64,000 nt of DNA from Zingiber officinale (taxonomy: Eukaryota; Streptophyta; Magnoliopsida; Zingiberales; Zingiberaceae). The notes under the pieces were generated by a model that saw nothing but the letters and a program-made list of their open reading frames with translations, made no database searches and was not told the DNA's origin. Position 1 is the first letter of the stretch. Every line of letters starts with the position of its first letter. This document shows, one piece after another, positions 48,690 through 60,900 of the stretch. Position numbers and translations under genes: made by a program. The stretch is from positions 52,298,722 through 52,362,721 of the forward strand of contig NC_056000.1 of assembly GCF_018446385.1 (NCBI RefSeq). The letters run 5' to 3'.

Positions 48690-49794
48690 AAAAGTAGAAG
48701 GCTGTCAGCCACTCAGTCATGCATGCCTGAGCTTGCATAGCATCGCGTAGGGCCAGCTGCTCGTTCATCAAGTATGACAAACTCCGCCTTGCAATGACGG
48801 TCGCAAAGGATAAGAATACGGTATGGATTCTTCTTTTATCCACCAATGGTTTTTTCAAGGCTTCTTTTAGCAGTCCATTGGTGATTGTCGTGTAAGGTTT
48901 ATTGTTTTTCTTTTATCCTTGGACTGTCAAAGACTTAGAGAAGTGCTAATAGATTTGTGAACCAACCAAAAACCTCCAACTATTCAAGGTTGTAACTTGT
49001 GAGGAAGCAAATAGATTTGTGAATAACATTATCTAATTAGGCCTTCACAACGTCTACTCTTTCATTCAATAACCAAAAAAGAAGATATCATTAAGATACC
49101 AATATTTTACACTTGATATGACAAAGAGGTTAATCGAAGGCTAATAAGAACCATTTACAATCGTAGCAGAATATTGGAGGGCATCCTTTAACAGAAAGGA
49201 GAAGAAATTGATTCAAGATGCAGCTTGAGGAAATTAAACAAATATATGTAAGTTGATATTGAAACATACCTTGGAATACTATTTGATAGCATTCTTGAAA
49301 TCCTTATCTCTGAATGCAATGTCACCAAATTTCTTCGTGTTCAGCATCTGTTGCCCTTGTTGTGTCCATTCTTGAAAGGAAAGCTGCACAAACATATGTA
49401 ATGTAAGATTTTGCAAGGCTCCATTGCTCATGAAACCAAATTCCCCAACTATTCTACAAAAATAACGGCAGGAAAAATAATTCTGCAAATCAGCACTATT
49501 TCAATTAAAAAGTACTTTCATACAGATATGTTAAAATTATTATCCTGTCTACACAGTTGAAAAGTTTTGGTAGCACTATTTTCATTAAAAAGCACTTTTA
49601 TAATAATAATGTTTAATATCATGTTGCAGCAAAGGTTTACAGAATGATACAGTTTTGATATTAAATCGTGTCATGTTGATACGAGGTTTGATACTTTATA
49701 TATATTAATCATCACGCACACAAGTTGCATGTGTAATATAATGCATGAATACACGTAAATTGGTTCCCCAGACCCATAAATTAGACTTGGTAAG

Positions 49795-49967
49795 GATGTG
49801 TCAGGCTCATGCAGTAGTACAACACAAGGGCAACGCTCGATAACCCTATCAACAAGCTACTATAACAAACATTCCCTCATAAAAAATAATTTAATTTTTG
49901 TAGCAGATATTAAACTTATAAGAACAGATACTACTTTTGATCTTAGCCAAAAGGCAGAGAAATATAT
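49795..49967 (-). pseudogene. U2 snRNA-like gene, probable pseudogene
   Basis: On the minus strand, from 49967, the sequence reads atatatttctctgcc, then CTTTTGGCTAAGATCAA, GTAGTATCTGTTCTTAT and AGTTTAATATCTG. This matches the 5' half of plant U2 snRNA, including the branch-site-pairing GUAGUA. An AT-rich Sm-like run follows (attattttttatg), then a worn 3' half ending ttgtactactgc and gcctgacaca. The GC hairpin that normally lies between the 5' half and the Sm site (stem-loop IIb) is missing, and the length is about 173 instead of about 195 nt. A TATA-like tttataaatacc lies about 30 bases upstream. It lies in the enlarged intron of the BSK pseudogene. Confidence 0.8.
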
Positions 49968-51369
49968 GTTTTCTAACGTTGTCTACCTAAGGTATTTATA
50001 AAAGTTTCTCTACTTCCGGTGTTGATAAACATAAAATATGAGACTAAAGAGAATGAGGACAGTATATATTTTTTATATAAAAACAACTAGAGAAAATTAC
50101 TAATAACCCTTAAAAATAATTTTAGTATGAAAGAAAAAAAGATATTAAAGTAATTTAATTTTAAGTTTCACCAAAATTAGTTATTAAAGAATCTAGATTC
50201 TTAATTAAATAGTAAGATAAGATATATATAATTTAAAAATAAATTATATATTAATTGTATAGAACTTGACATCATACATTTCTCAAAACTTCTGAAATAA
50301 AGAACAGGTAATCTAAAATATTTTCTAAGCGTAAAGATCAAACACTTGTATTAATAAAAATATATATTTCATATCTTTAGAAAGTAAGAATCTAAACATA
50401 GAAAGTTGTTAAGTATATTAATATTCATGGTTTTAAATATCAAATTGTTTCAAAATAAAAATATATATATTATCTATAATAATTATATAAATTATTTATT
50501 TATTTGTTTAATATATATTTATATAATTATAGTTTATAAATATTCTAAATAATATATATTAAATATTATAGTTTATATATATAGTTTATATTGCATTATA
50601 AAATCAAATTTATTTTAAAAATTTCTATATTTTTAATTTTTTTTAAAAATTAAATATTTTAGAATTATTTATAAAATTTTAAAATTATTGTAGATATTTT
50701 TATAAAATTTTAATCTATTTTTAATTTATAAAAATAATTTAAAGTTTGATTTTAAAATTATTTTAAATTATATAACTATATATTATATAAATTATCAATT
50801 TTTTTACTTTATTTTTTATATTTTAAATAAATAAAATATAATATAAAATTATATATTATAATCATATTAACTAATTCACCGTTTATTTAATTAATTATTA
50901 ATTTATATAATATATAATTATAATTTATATAATAATTAATTAGAAATTATATATAGAATTTAATTATTTAATTAAATTTTTTAATAAAACCCTACTTTTT
51001 CATTTCCACCTTCTCCCCCTCGCGATTGTGATTTTTTCTTACCTCGCCGAGCTAATATTTGGCCGAGGCTTCCAGATAAGTCGTCATCTCCAAATTGATT
51101 CCTTCTTCCTTCTCTCGTGTGCGTCACACACTCAATGATACATGCAAAATTATTACACGTGTTGTGCTGGTCACGGAATGGTAAAAATCATTCATGTTTC
51201 AGACAGTAATACTCGAGATTTCATTGTAACATGACTTGATCTAAGAAAGCCATTTACTCCAAGTTGTTTGTTTGTCATGGATAAAGCAGCCGAGGTACAT
51301 GCTGATGAAATGATTTACAACTTCAATTTAGCCAAGAATGCCAAAATTAAAAAGGTTCAATATAAAAAT
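49968..51369. other. Very AT-rich stretch
   Basis: 50040-50990 is almost pure A and T, with many ATTA/AATT/TATAAT words and no G/C blocks. It contains no ORF of note. 50990-51369 has no recognisable gene. It lies inside the intron between BSK exons B and C. Confidence 0.6.
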
Positions 51370-52400
51370 TGCTGGTAAATGAGTCATACTCAGATTCGAA
51401 AACCATGAAGCAAATGATGCTGTCCCAGGATGTACCAGCCATCCAAACTGAAGTAAATGGGTGTGCCAAAGAATAAGCATATTAACAGAACTGAACGACA
51501 GCCAAAATTATCAATTTGTCCTGGGATTTCAGAAGGCCCTCAATGAAAACCAAGGAGATATCTCTCCGGATTTGGGCTAGAACAAGTGAAAGACCAGTCC
51601 GAGTCTCCGACTCAAGTGGAACTCCTTTTGCTGCAGACATGTATAGCAATATTGCATGAATTCTTGGACATCTCTCCATATGCCCAGCCAATAAAAATAG
51701 CTGTGAACATGATATAATCTTCTAGTATCCTTCATAGCTTTGTTCATGAACAGCTGGAATGAAGCCCTTCGGGGCACAGCGTGATGCTAAGAAATCCAAC
51801 AAGCAATTTCTAATTGGGTAGAGATGCGATTACTTTGTTTGAGGAGTAATTTGTGTTGTTGTAAGATGTTGAAGATTTCATGGAGATGCAAATAAGTGTT
51901 TCATGAAAGTATTCCATGAAGGATCGACTGTAAATTAATATAGCATCAAAAAAAAAGTACAATTTTCATAGAATTGGTCTAGACAATCTTCATTTATCAA
52001 TTGACAAGAATGTGGATGTCACATTGTAAGCCCTACTAGCATCGCTAGGAACTTAAAATGTCGATGACAAGTTTGAAAAGGCATCTTTTAAATGTCTTGT
52101 TTATGAGTAGATGTCTAGTCCAATGAAGCATCACATGCCATACAATTCATTCAGTAACTCATCAATCATTGGGATGGGAAAATTTATCTTTGATGGATCA
52201 TTTAACAACGTAGAACTTCCATGCCCCATCTTGCTTTTGCACCAATAATATAGGATCAAATGTTGAGTTGTTGGATCATATTAACCTTATTGATGCCTTT
52301 CAGCAAGTAGGTGATTGATTTCATCTTTTGTAACAGAATGGTTCATAATTGTATCTTTCTAGAAGTTGCTGAGTTAAAACTAATCTAAAAAAATCCACTA
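51370..52400 (-). mobile_element. Ty3-gypsy pol relic
   Basis: Minus-strand fossil. 52030-52260 matches reverse transcriptase wording (LVQKQDGAWKFY). 51480-51780 matches the integrase zinc-binding and following region (FYWLGIWRDVQEF, CYTCLQQK). Order and strand agree with a gypsy pol. Badly decayed, with many breaks, and without LTRs that I can see. It lies within the BSK pseudogene intron. Confidence 0.65.
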
Positions 52401-53006
52401 CTTGCTTGCAAAGAAAAGCAAATCTAAATATGCAATTAAAGATAATTTGAAACTTCCTTATCACTGTGATTATTTCAGAAGACAGAAGTGAAGAAAAGGA
52501 GAGAAGGATGCAGGGGAGGAAGCCATAAGATTTCTTAGTGATGAGAAGGGGGAAAAGAGATGATAAGGCATGAAAGCAGAAAATTATTTCTGCTATATAT
52601 CCATCACCTTCTTTGCCAAACCCATCTTCCGGGATTTACAGGCCAAAAGGTCCACATTTGATGTAATCAACAACGAACACCGTAATGGATCATGGAGGCA
52701 AAGGACATCATGGTCTTTTTGATCATTGTGTAGTTGTTCTTCCTTCTCTCCCACTCATATTTGGGAAAAAGTAAGTTGACCCAAATTCTTTCCACACGAT
52801 CAACTGTGGACTCTCTTCCATCAACAATCCATCAGAATTATTTGACAGAGGGAAATCTATTTGTAAACCTTCCGTGCCACATCAGTGACAGCTACTACAT
52901 TAGTGGTTGCTGCTGTATCGGTATTATCACCAAATTCACCATAATCTAAACTCCAACTATAGATTGTCAAAAAAAGTAGCATCATTATAGTTTTCATGAA
53001 ACTCAC
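52401..53006. other. Unassigned part of the BSK pseudogene intron
   Basis: A purine-rich stretch (52470-52570) and a mixed stretch without domains. The frame at 52734-52949 is unconvincing. Confidence 0.35.
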
Positions 53007-53484
53007 CTCATTTTCTGCCCCTTCTTCGTCTTTGTAACCTGTCTTGAGCAATATATCATGCACAGCAGTTGGATCCATCTTTGCACAAGCCTTTCCAAGT
53101 GGTTATAGCATTGTTGGCAGCGCCTGTTGTGTCTTAGTTATGCCCATTAGAGCATGTGATGGAATCTGCATTAGCAATAATTGGATGATACATTAGCAAT
53201 AATTTGGAGGGATTTCCCCAAACAATTTGAATAATTATAAACATATGAAAATACTGATTTTTAACAAATAACAGTTTGCTTGCAAAAGCTCTACCTCTTT
53301 CTGAGTTTGAAGTGGAGCTACGGAAGAACGAAGAAAACTTAGAATTAGGTCGATCTCTAGCCTCAAACTGTAGACAAGTTGAAGCAAGTTCCATTAGCTT
53401 TATAACATCCTCATTAGCATATTGCTCATCAAGGGATGAATCCATTATCATCAACATGCTCTTTCCTCTTATCAAATCTAATGT

Positions 53485-54132
53485 CTGACAAGAGCAAACA
53501 AAAAAACAGTTTGGTCATAATCAAATAGTATTAGACCAATAAATAGTAAATTTTCAGATAATTAAATATATCAAGAAAATAACTTGAGATTTATTTATAA
53601 ACAGAAGTATTAAGAAATACAAATAAAATTGAACTAATTGCAATGTACGTAAAAAATCATAAAGATAAAATAGATTATTGTCATTGAGAAAAATTATGAA
53701 AGATATCAGTAAACATATAAATATGAGAATGTAAATGAAATGTACCAATAAAAATTTAATGATAGATAGATTTAAACCTAAAGAATAGTACAAAATGGTA
53801 TTTCAATGATGAAGTCATCAGCTAAAGTAAAAAAGGAAGTCGTACACGAATTAAATTTATGCATGACATAAAAAAATGGTATATTCTTGCTCTCAATTCA
53901 ATTACTTCAATTAGCAACATAACAAGTAAGACACTTTCCAAACAGGAAAACTAGCCATATACATTAAAATCGTATTAACTTCTGAACCACTTGCCAAAAA
54001 ATACTTGTACTGAATACATATGCGGAACAAAAAACAGATGGATACTTAAGTTGACAACTAATCACTCACATGGAGAACCATTTTGAATCTCTATGATGTC
54101 ATAGGATACAAGATTTTTTCTACATAGCAACA
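53485..54132. other. AT-rich, expected place of missing BSK kinase exons
   Basis: Upstream kinase exons should lie here on the minus strand. I see only AT-rich non-coding sequence and no kinase motif, so the gene copy is truncated or the exons lie beyond later insertions. Confidence 0.4.
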
Positions 54133-54330
54133 TGGTGCACAACAACAATAACCAAGTCTTATCTCACTAGTTGGATTAGTTATATAGATCTTTTTACACC
54201 ATTGAACTCTATCTCCCACTATATCATCATTTATACTTAATAAATTTTATCTTATTTTATTGCTGCTAACCAAGTCTTTTTTTGTCTCCCTCTTCTTTGT
54301 TTGATATGTGTGTTTGTCATAGTTTCACAT
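54133..54330 (-). mobile_element. RTE LINE 3' fragment
   Basis: Matches the 3' end of the LINE at 25125-28388 (shared: tttttacaccattgaactctatc, aataaattttatcttattttattg, gtcatagtttcacat) on the same strand. It begins with an acaacaacaataacc tail, and is cut at 54330 by the start of a Copia LTR. Confidence 0.75.
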
Positions 54331-55020
54331 TGTTAATACCCCAAGGTAGTTTTGATGTGATCAACCAAGTCATATTATGTCCTGTTGGTATTTAACTTCT
54401 GTCTCTATGTGTGCATGAACTTAGGAGTACAGGAAGTCGAGCGAAAGACACAACTAGCGAGAAAGATGACACGGGAGAGAGCTCACGGGCTCGGTGCGTC
54501 CAAGGGATGAGATGCTGTGAAAGAATACGCCGGTGGACGAGAAGGAGGCGCGCGACGTTTCTAAGGGACAAGAAGCCGGAGTGGAAGACTACTCGAAGGC
54601 CGGAAGTTGGATTCGAATGAACCATATTCTGGATGGCCGAGATCATCCAAGCGAGCGGAGCTGGAATGGAAGACCTGGACCAATGCGAGCGGAACCGAAA
54701 ATGAAGGCTGGGACAAAAGGTTAACAGAATGTTGACTTTCTGAATCTGAGCGAGGATAAAAGTTTACCCCCCCCCCCCCCCCCCCCCCTTCTTTCCTTGG
54801 AGCTTGGAACCCTTTCAGGCATCCCGACCAGGGCTATAAGTCCAATCCTAGTCCCAGAAGCTTAAAAATAACATTTGTAATTGATTTCTTTTCAGTCTTG
54901 TTCTGTAATTGAGTGCTTCAACTGTTGTAAGAGGCTTCTCTGCCTGAATAAGACATTAGTAGACTGCTTCGACTACTTCGAAAAAGCCTTCTCGGGACAC
55001 AGAATTGAACGAAAAGGTAA
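54331..55020 (+). mobile_element. Copia LTR, truncated (fossil), inserted in the LINE fragment
   Basis: Starts TGTTAATACCCC at 54331, directly after the interrupted LINE sequence, and carries the family blocks (ggagtacaggaagtcgagcg, acgagaagg, aagaggcttctc). The right end fades near 55020. It contains a 22-base C run (54767-54788). It is a member of the family of 11642 and 62369. Confidence 0.65.
54767..54788. repeat. Poly-C run (22 bases)
   Basis: Uninterrupted C22 in the truncated LTR. Related LTRs have a short mixed sequence here (e.g. atccccctccagg near 58546), so this is an expansion or a sequencing artefact. Confidence 0.95.
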
Positions 55021-55500
55021 GTAAACTAATTTATAATATCTTACCTAACAATATTTTATGCATACTAGAAAAGTACAAGAATACATATGAGCTTTGGACC
55101 AGTTGATCATGTTTCACAAGGAGCCGTTGGAGCTAGAGGATCAAGTCAAAACCGAATATGGACTCAAGTCTAACCCAACGAAGAAGCCTAAAGAATTAGG
55201 AGTTGAGGTTAGTATAGTTTATTTAAATACCCTTGTCAGTAGTAATTTAGATAACATGTATGATAATTTAGATATTTCTAAAAATACCCCTAGTATTTTG
55301 CATGAAAAAATTATTTTTTCTGGTGATAATTTAGATTTGTATGATTTAGTGAATTTGAATAAATCAAATTTAATTAAAAATTTGGAATTAAATAATAATT
55401 TATTTAATAATTATAATTTTACTTTGATAAACTTAATTTTAATTAAAAATCTGAATTTGAATAATAATTTAATTAATAATTCAAATTTGAATAATTCGAC
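55021..55500 (+). other. Asn/Leu-rich low-complexity frame of unknown origin
   Basis: An open frame (55094-55507, 137 aa) starts MDQLIMFHKEPLELEDQ and turns into Asn/Leu-rich repeats made by aatttgaataataattta words. I do not recognise it. It is probably retroelement-derived filler between the Copia LTR and the gypsy 3' end, and not a host gene. Confidence 0.35.
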
Positions 55501-58397
55501 TGGTTAAAGTCATATGGCAATATCATTCTGACGAGGAGACTACTTGGGAGCTCAAGGATACGATCCAAACTCGATACTCCTATCTTTTCACTTGAGGTAT
55601 GTGAGTTAATTTCCGTTCAGCATTTATACTGTTTAGCTATAGCTAGTACTTAATGATGGTAAATAACGAAAATTTGGGGATCAAATTTTTATTAGTGGAG
55701 GAGAATGTAAAATACGACACCTAAATAATAAAATAATAAAGTTATTTGATGAATAACCTTAACGAAATTTTTAGAAATTTTTTAGGATTTTTTCGGAACT
55801 CGTATGACGAGTTTAACGGGATCAATTATTGGGCCACGGGAAAGCATGTTTAAGCTACCCATTTAAACGAAAAAAAGTTTTATTTTTCATTCTTTTCCTT
55901 TTCTTCCCCCCCTTTCTTCTCCTCTCTTCTCTTCTTCACCTCTTCGGCTCCTCCACCCGACAGCGTCGTCGCGACTCTTCTCCTCCCACACGTACAAAAC
56001 CTTCGGCCAAAGATCTCCCTCACTCGTCTCACCCAACACCAACTCCTCTTCTTCTTTCCTCTATTCTCTGCGTCTCCACCACGAATAGCCACATCGCGCC
56101 AACGTTGTACAATCTACCGCCGGCCGAGTTCTCGTCTTCCCTTCTCTGAGTTACCCTCTGCACGGGGGAGTCGAGCCCTAGATCCGATTTCACGCATCTT
56201 GCCGCACCGACCAGTTTCCTCTTCGTCTGTGCCCTAGATTTCCAGATGCCATCGTCTTGTTGCCCGATCACGGACCGCCAACATCTTAGGTGCTTGATCA
56301 CCCAGTATCACCGACGCTCGATCGCTTAGTATCACCCAGCGTCAGCTGATCGTCACCCTCTGCCCTAGTTAACCATCACAGAAGCTTTTGGATTCATCCG
56401 AGGGGAAGTTTCGGATCTGAATTGGGTAAGGTTTTACGATTTTGGGTTATAGGCTTGTAGAGATTGGGTCTTGATCTCAGTTGTGCTAACTAGGAGTAGT
56501 TGTTCTAGCAGCAGCTACTTAGGGGCTTCGGCAACGAATCTCCGGCAGCGGGTACCTCCAGCTAGCAAATTCTAGCGGCTGCCCTACATGGCTGTGGATC
56601 AACAGGAGTAGTCTGGAGTTGAGGTAAGGTGTAGAGAATTTAATCTCTGTTGTAGCTTACCCCTGGAATAGAAGTTAGAAAGTTTAGGGATGATAGGTTC
56701 TAGTTGCTGTTTCGTGATAATTAGGATTAAAATGATGGATAATTAATTATAGAAATTGATTAGGTGGATCCAATTTGGAATTTCTTAATTTGATTAGGAT
56801 TTAGTTTAGCTAATTGATGCATGATAGAATTAGCTAAACTAAACATTGTGATACAGGACTTTGATTTGAGGCGGACAGCTTGACGTGGGATTTGTTCCGA
56901 TACGAACTACTGATTAAGGAGGGTATCTTGACTTATCTTTTAGATAGCGTCATTTGATATGCATAGTAGATTTTAATGAGTAGTAATAATTATGTTATAT
57001 CTGCATCGATATATCATTGCTTGATTTCTTCAGCATGCTTATTTATTACCTGTTTTGCATCCAATTACCCTCTTGATTATTTATGCTCATGGAGGTAGTG
57101 ACATACCATGCCTTATGATATACTAGACTAGACATTTACCATATCTGATATGTGTACCTAGATCTTTTTATTTGAGCCATTTATTTTTGGTACATGTTTT
57201 ATGGAGGTAGATATGGTCAGGATTGTCATGCTTAGTGGCATGCACCATCTCGCATGATTGCATGCTGAGCGATTGTTGGCTTCATTATTATTGAGCACAT
57301 CGCCAGTTACATGGATCTGCATACACAACCACTCATGGGGTAGTAGTTTTTATTCAGGCAGGGTGTGTTGCAGCAGGTTGCTCTGTCGGTGCTCCATTGG
57401 TCCACTCATGGGCAGCGTGACGCAGCGTGGTAGCACGACAGAGATCCCTCCTCTGGATTGTCTCATGGAGATGAAAGCATTGAGCTCCCCCACTTATGAT
57501 TTGGGGTAGGAGGATAGGTGTACTCCGACAACATCCTGTCCACTCGGTCACTCATTAGGAGCAGTGATAGTAGAGTGCATAGTTGTCATAGTCCTACCCA
57601 CTCGGTCTCACCATCGTGTGCGAGATAGCTGACTGCGTCAGGGATGACCAGGATATGCCATTTGCATCATATGCATGATTGCATCTATTGCTTGTGTTTG
57701 CTGCACTTTGTTTGCTGTATATTTGGTGGATGCATATGATTTATATGCATACAGGAGATATGATAGTTTCGGTCTGACGACTTTATTATCCTGATAGGAG
57801 GTCCTGGTGAGTACAGCTTCTCTCATTTCTTTTAGTTTTTTATTTTTCATTATTATTCCAGGAGACTGTACACATAATTGTTGCTATTGGTTATTTCCTA
57901 CTATGCATGTCAGCTTGGTATCCTCTAAGTGTTAGACTCACCCCATGGATATATTTTCTATTTCAGGTTGATGCTGTCAGGAGGTTCCAGTCGCTAGTCC
58001 CCACCCTGAGTTGCGATGATTTTCTATCTTTGGACTTTTGGTTTCCTTGTTATGTTCCTACATACTTATGATGTGTGGTTGTACTCGAGGATTTTTATAT
58101 CGAGTTTTGGTCTACTACTTTTGTTTTTCCGCTGCGTTGGATTTTTGTTGTGGGTTTAAGTTTTTCGTCGTATTAGTGGAGTAAGTTATATTTAAATAAA
58201 CTGCGTGGTTGTGTCAGCCAGAGACTAAGTTAATATAAACTGCGTGGATTATTAGTTATTTTTATTGTTATTGTCCGGCTGTGTTGGCCGAGGTTTGTGT
58301 GGCCCTGAGAGCTTTGTAGTAATGTTTCATATTGTCACCCGTATAGGGGAGATGTTGCCGAAATTTCCTCTAGCAGGGACTCCCCCCGAGCGTGACA
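55501..58397 (+). mobile_element. Ty3-gypsy (chromovirus-like) 3' end with a 2.7-kb LTR (fossil)
   Basis: 55503-55595 encodes the last residues of a gypsy polyprotein (KVIWQYHSDEETTWE, chromodomain-type end). After a purine tract (gtggaggagaa) an LTR runs from TGTAAAATACGACACC (55706) to gagcgtgaca (58397), 2,692 bp. Length and the chromodomain end fit the Tekay/Del group. It includes a GC- and CT-rich leader (55880-56400). The 5' part of the element is missing, so it is truncated. At its right edge it touches a truncated Copia LTR. Confidence 0.75.
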
Positions 58398-58906
58398 CTG
58401 AAAGTCAATAAGAGGTTGACTTTCTTGGTTCGGGCACCCAAATGTGCTGGACTCCGGGCACTCAGAACCCTTCTAGGGTCCCAGACCTGGATTGTTATTC
58501 GGATCACATCAAACATGATCCGTTATGATAGGGATAAAGTTTTATCCCCCTCCAGGCACTTGAAACCCTTCCAGACGTTTCGACCAGGGCTATAAATATA
58601 GCTCTGGTTCCAGAAGCTAAAACAGAACACTTGTAAACAACTTCTTTTGTCTAGCTTTGCTTTTTGAGTGCTTTAATTGCTGTAAAAAGGCTTCTCCTCC
58701 TGAAGGAGAATTTAGTGCACTTTTCAACTTTTTTGGATTAACAACCTCCCTTGTTGTAATCAAGTAAAATCCTTCATGTCTCTTCTTGTTAATTTTTCTA
58801 TCTTAATTTTTATGCAAGTGTTTAATTAAGCTATAACGTCCGAGGAAGGTTCATTTTTTTTACAGGGCTGTTAACACCCCTCTAGTCGGTTGCCACCGTC
58901 CTAACA
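58398..58906 (+). mobile_element. Copia 3' LTR part, inverted-arm copy A (fossil)
   Basis: The right-hand 509 bp of a Copia LTR ending in gttgccaccgtcctaaca, highly similar (over 90% by eye) to the minus-strand LTR at 62369-63254. It contains a TATA-like ctataaatatag at about 58590. Its left part is cut by the gypsy LTR end. Confidence 0.75.
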
Positions 58907-59334
58907 GAATCAAGCCACACATGAATCAAGATGGTGAAAAAGTTGATCCAACTTTATTCAAGTATCTTGTTGGAAGCTTGAGGTATCTAACTTGTACGAG
59001 ACCGAATATTCTTTTTGGTGTTGGACTTGTGAGTCATTACATGGAAGCTCATATTACTTCACATTTGAGAATTGCCAAAAGAATTCTTTGCTACATCAAG
59101 TGATTGGGCCATTGATATTAATAGTCAGAAAAGTACTACCAGATTTATTTTCTTTATGGGAAATTCAGCTTACACTTGGAATTCTAAGAAGCAACCTATT
59201 GTGACTCTTTCTACTTGTGAGGCGGAGTATGTAGCTGCTACTTTTTGTGTTTGCCATGTTATTTGGCTAAGGAGTTTGTTGAAGGAATTGAATTTGTCAC
59301 AAGAAGATCCGATGGAGATTTGTTGAAGGAATTG
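58907..59334 (+). mobile_element. Copia RT/RNase H relic, inverted-arm copy A
   Basis: Follows the LTR without a gap. It carries Copia reverse transcriptase end and RNase H blocks: DPTLFKYLVGSLRYLT, TRPNILFGVG, then STCEAEYVAAT and LRSLLKELNL. A broken fossil, with a few breaks. The same LTR/pol joint exists in arm B on the minus strand. Confidence 0.8.
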
Positions 59335-59760
59335 AATTAAAAACTCTTTTAAAAATATTTTTAAAATTATTTTTAAAACTATTTTAAAAATTATTTTAAA
59401 AAAAAATAAAACTCATTTTAAAAATCCTTTTAAAAAATTTATTTAAAAATTCATTTTTAAAAATATTTTTTTTAGAAAAACCTTTTAAAACTATTTTAAA
59501 AATTCTTTCAAAAATTATTTAAAAAATTCTTTTAAAAATCATTTAAAAATTCTTGTACAAACTATTTTAAAAATCATTCCAAAAATATTATATATATAAA
59601 AAACTTTTTAAAACTATTTTAAAAACACCTTTTAAAAATTCTTTTATAAATTATTTTTTAACAAGTCTTTAAAAAAATCTTTAAAATAAATAAAAAATTA
59701 ATTAACGGAAAATCAAAACTTAATTTAAATAATCAATACTTGAAAAACTATTTTTATGTG
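59335..59760. repeat. AT-rich degenerate tandem array
   Basis: A run of words like tttttaaaaattattttaaaa with a short, irregular period, more than 400 bp. No coding capacity. Confidence 0.7.
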
Positions 59761-59859
59761 GCAACTATTTAGATTCATTCACCCACAACTTTCAATACGT
59801 ATGTGTTAACTTCATAAATCTATATATGATTTTCGGCAAACACCTCGTGCATGTTTCAT

Positions 59860-60900
59860 TGTCTATCTACTTGGCTCCATACTTAGAGATTTTCTAACTC
59901 AAAAATTGACTCTTTCATATTCTACAAATATAATGAGGAATTTTCAATATTTATTCTAATTTATGTGGATAATATTTTAATAACTGATAGTGATCTTGGC
60001 ACTACTACTTTATTTCATCTTCTTCATCAAGAGTTTCCTATTCGGGATCTTGCAATGCTCGTTTTTTTCTTGATACAAAGTTTCTCTCACATTCTGAAAG
60101 TTGTCTTCTCTCTCAGAACAAATATATTACAAGTATTCTACAACGAGCTAAAATGGATGATGCACGTCCTATCCCCACATCAATCATTGAAGGTAGTTTC
60201 ACTGCACCTTCATCCTACTCTTTATTGGCTGACCTCAGATCGACCGAAGCATTGTTGATGCCTTAAAATATGTCATCATTATACGACTCGATATTGCTTT
60301 CACTGTGAATCGTGTCTATCAATTTATGCATACTCCTACTGAACATCATTGGGAAGGTGTTAAGAGAATTCTTCGATATCTCAAAGGCACTATTTTATCT
60401 TTTTTATATTGTCAATCCTCACGAGAGTTGATTGTCTACAGTTATAAATTCGACTGAATCTCCCCAAGATAAATGTTTCACTAGTGGATATGTCATATTT
60501 CTTGGGCGAAAGCTTATGTCCTGGCTTTTAAATAAATAACCTACAGTCTCTCGCTCAAGTACTGAAGCTGAATATAAAGCTATAGGTAACACGACGTCAA
60601 AAATTATTTATCTACAATCTCTTCTTTCGGAATTACATTTTTCCGCAACTGCTACACCCAAAATTTGGTGTGATAATATTGAAACAACTTATCTTGCAGC
60701 AAATTCTATTTTTCATGCTTATACCAAATATGTAGAGATTAATTTTCATTTTGTTCGTGAGTGTGTAGTGACTCGACAACTTTCGATTTCTTACATCTTT
60801 ACTAAAAATCAAATTACTGATATATTTACCTTATCTCGACAACGTTTTACGAAGTTAACACTCAAACTTAACATTCAAGCACTACTGTTGGGTTTGTCGG
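59860..60900 (+). mobile_element. Second Copia pol relic (RT to RNase H)
   Basis: Plus strand, a different Copia lineage from the arms. Visible are the RT active-site neighbourhood (YVDNILITDSD, about 59960), the later RT block (NRVYQFMHTP, about 60310), and RNase H (STEAEYKAI, IWCDN, FHFVREC, 60540-60780). It is followed by tgttgggtttgtcgg at about 60888, which may open its 3' LTR. Badly decayed, many breaks. Confidence 0.75.

Larger units (their letters stand above)
48690..53484 (-). pseudogene. BSK-type receptor-like cytoplasmic kinase, C-terminal exons, pseudogene
   Basis: Minus strand. Exon A 53484-53295 ([23 protein letters not shown]) is the end of the kinase domain. Exon B 53165-53007 ([28 protein letters not shown]) and exon C 49383-49270 (LSFQEWTQQGQQMLNTKKFGDIAF) start the TPR part. 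Exon D about 48835-48690 (ARRSLSYLMNEQ, LALRDAMQAQACM) continues it. A-C have AG/GT borders and phase 0. Breaks: one extra T in exon A (190 instead of 189 bp), TAA for Ser before PLGKAC, TAG for Tyr before YSK, and a two-codon loss in D. Earlier kinase exons are absent. Family role: membrane-anchored brassinosteroid signalling kinases. Introns are retained, so it is a segmental copy, not a retrocopy. Confidence 0.85.

Noticed and set aside
55094-55507. 137-aa Asn-rich frame as a host gene
   Set aside because: Low-complexity repeats wedged between retroelement relics; no domain and no sign of selection.
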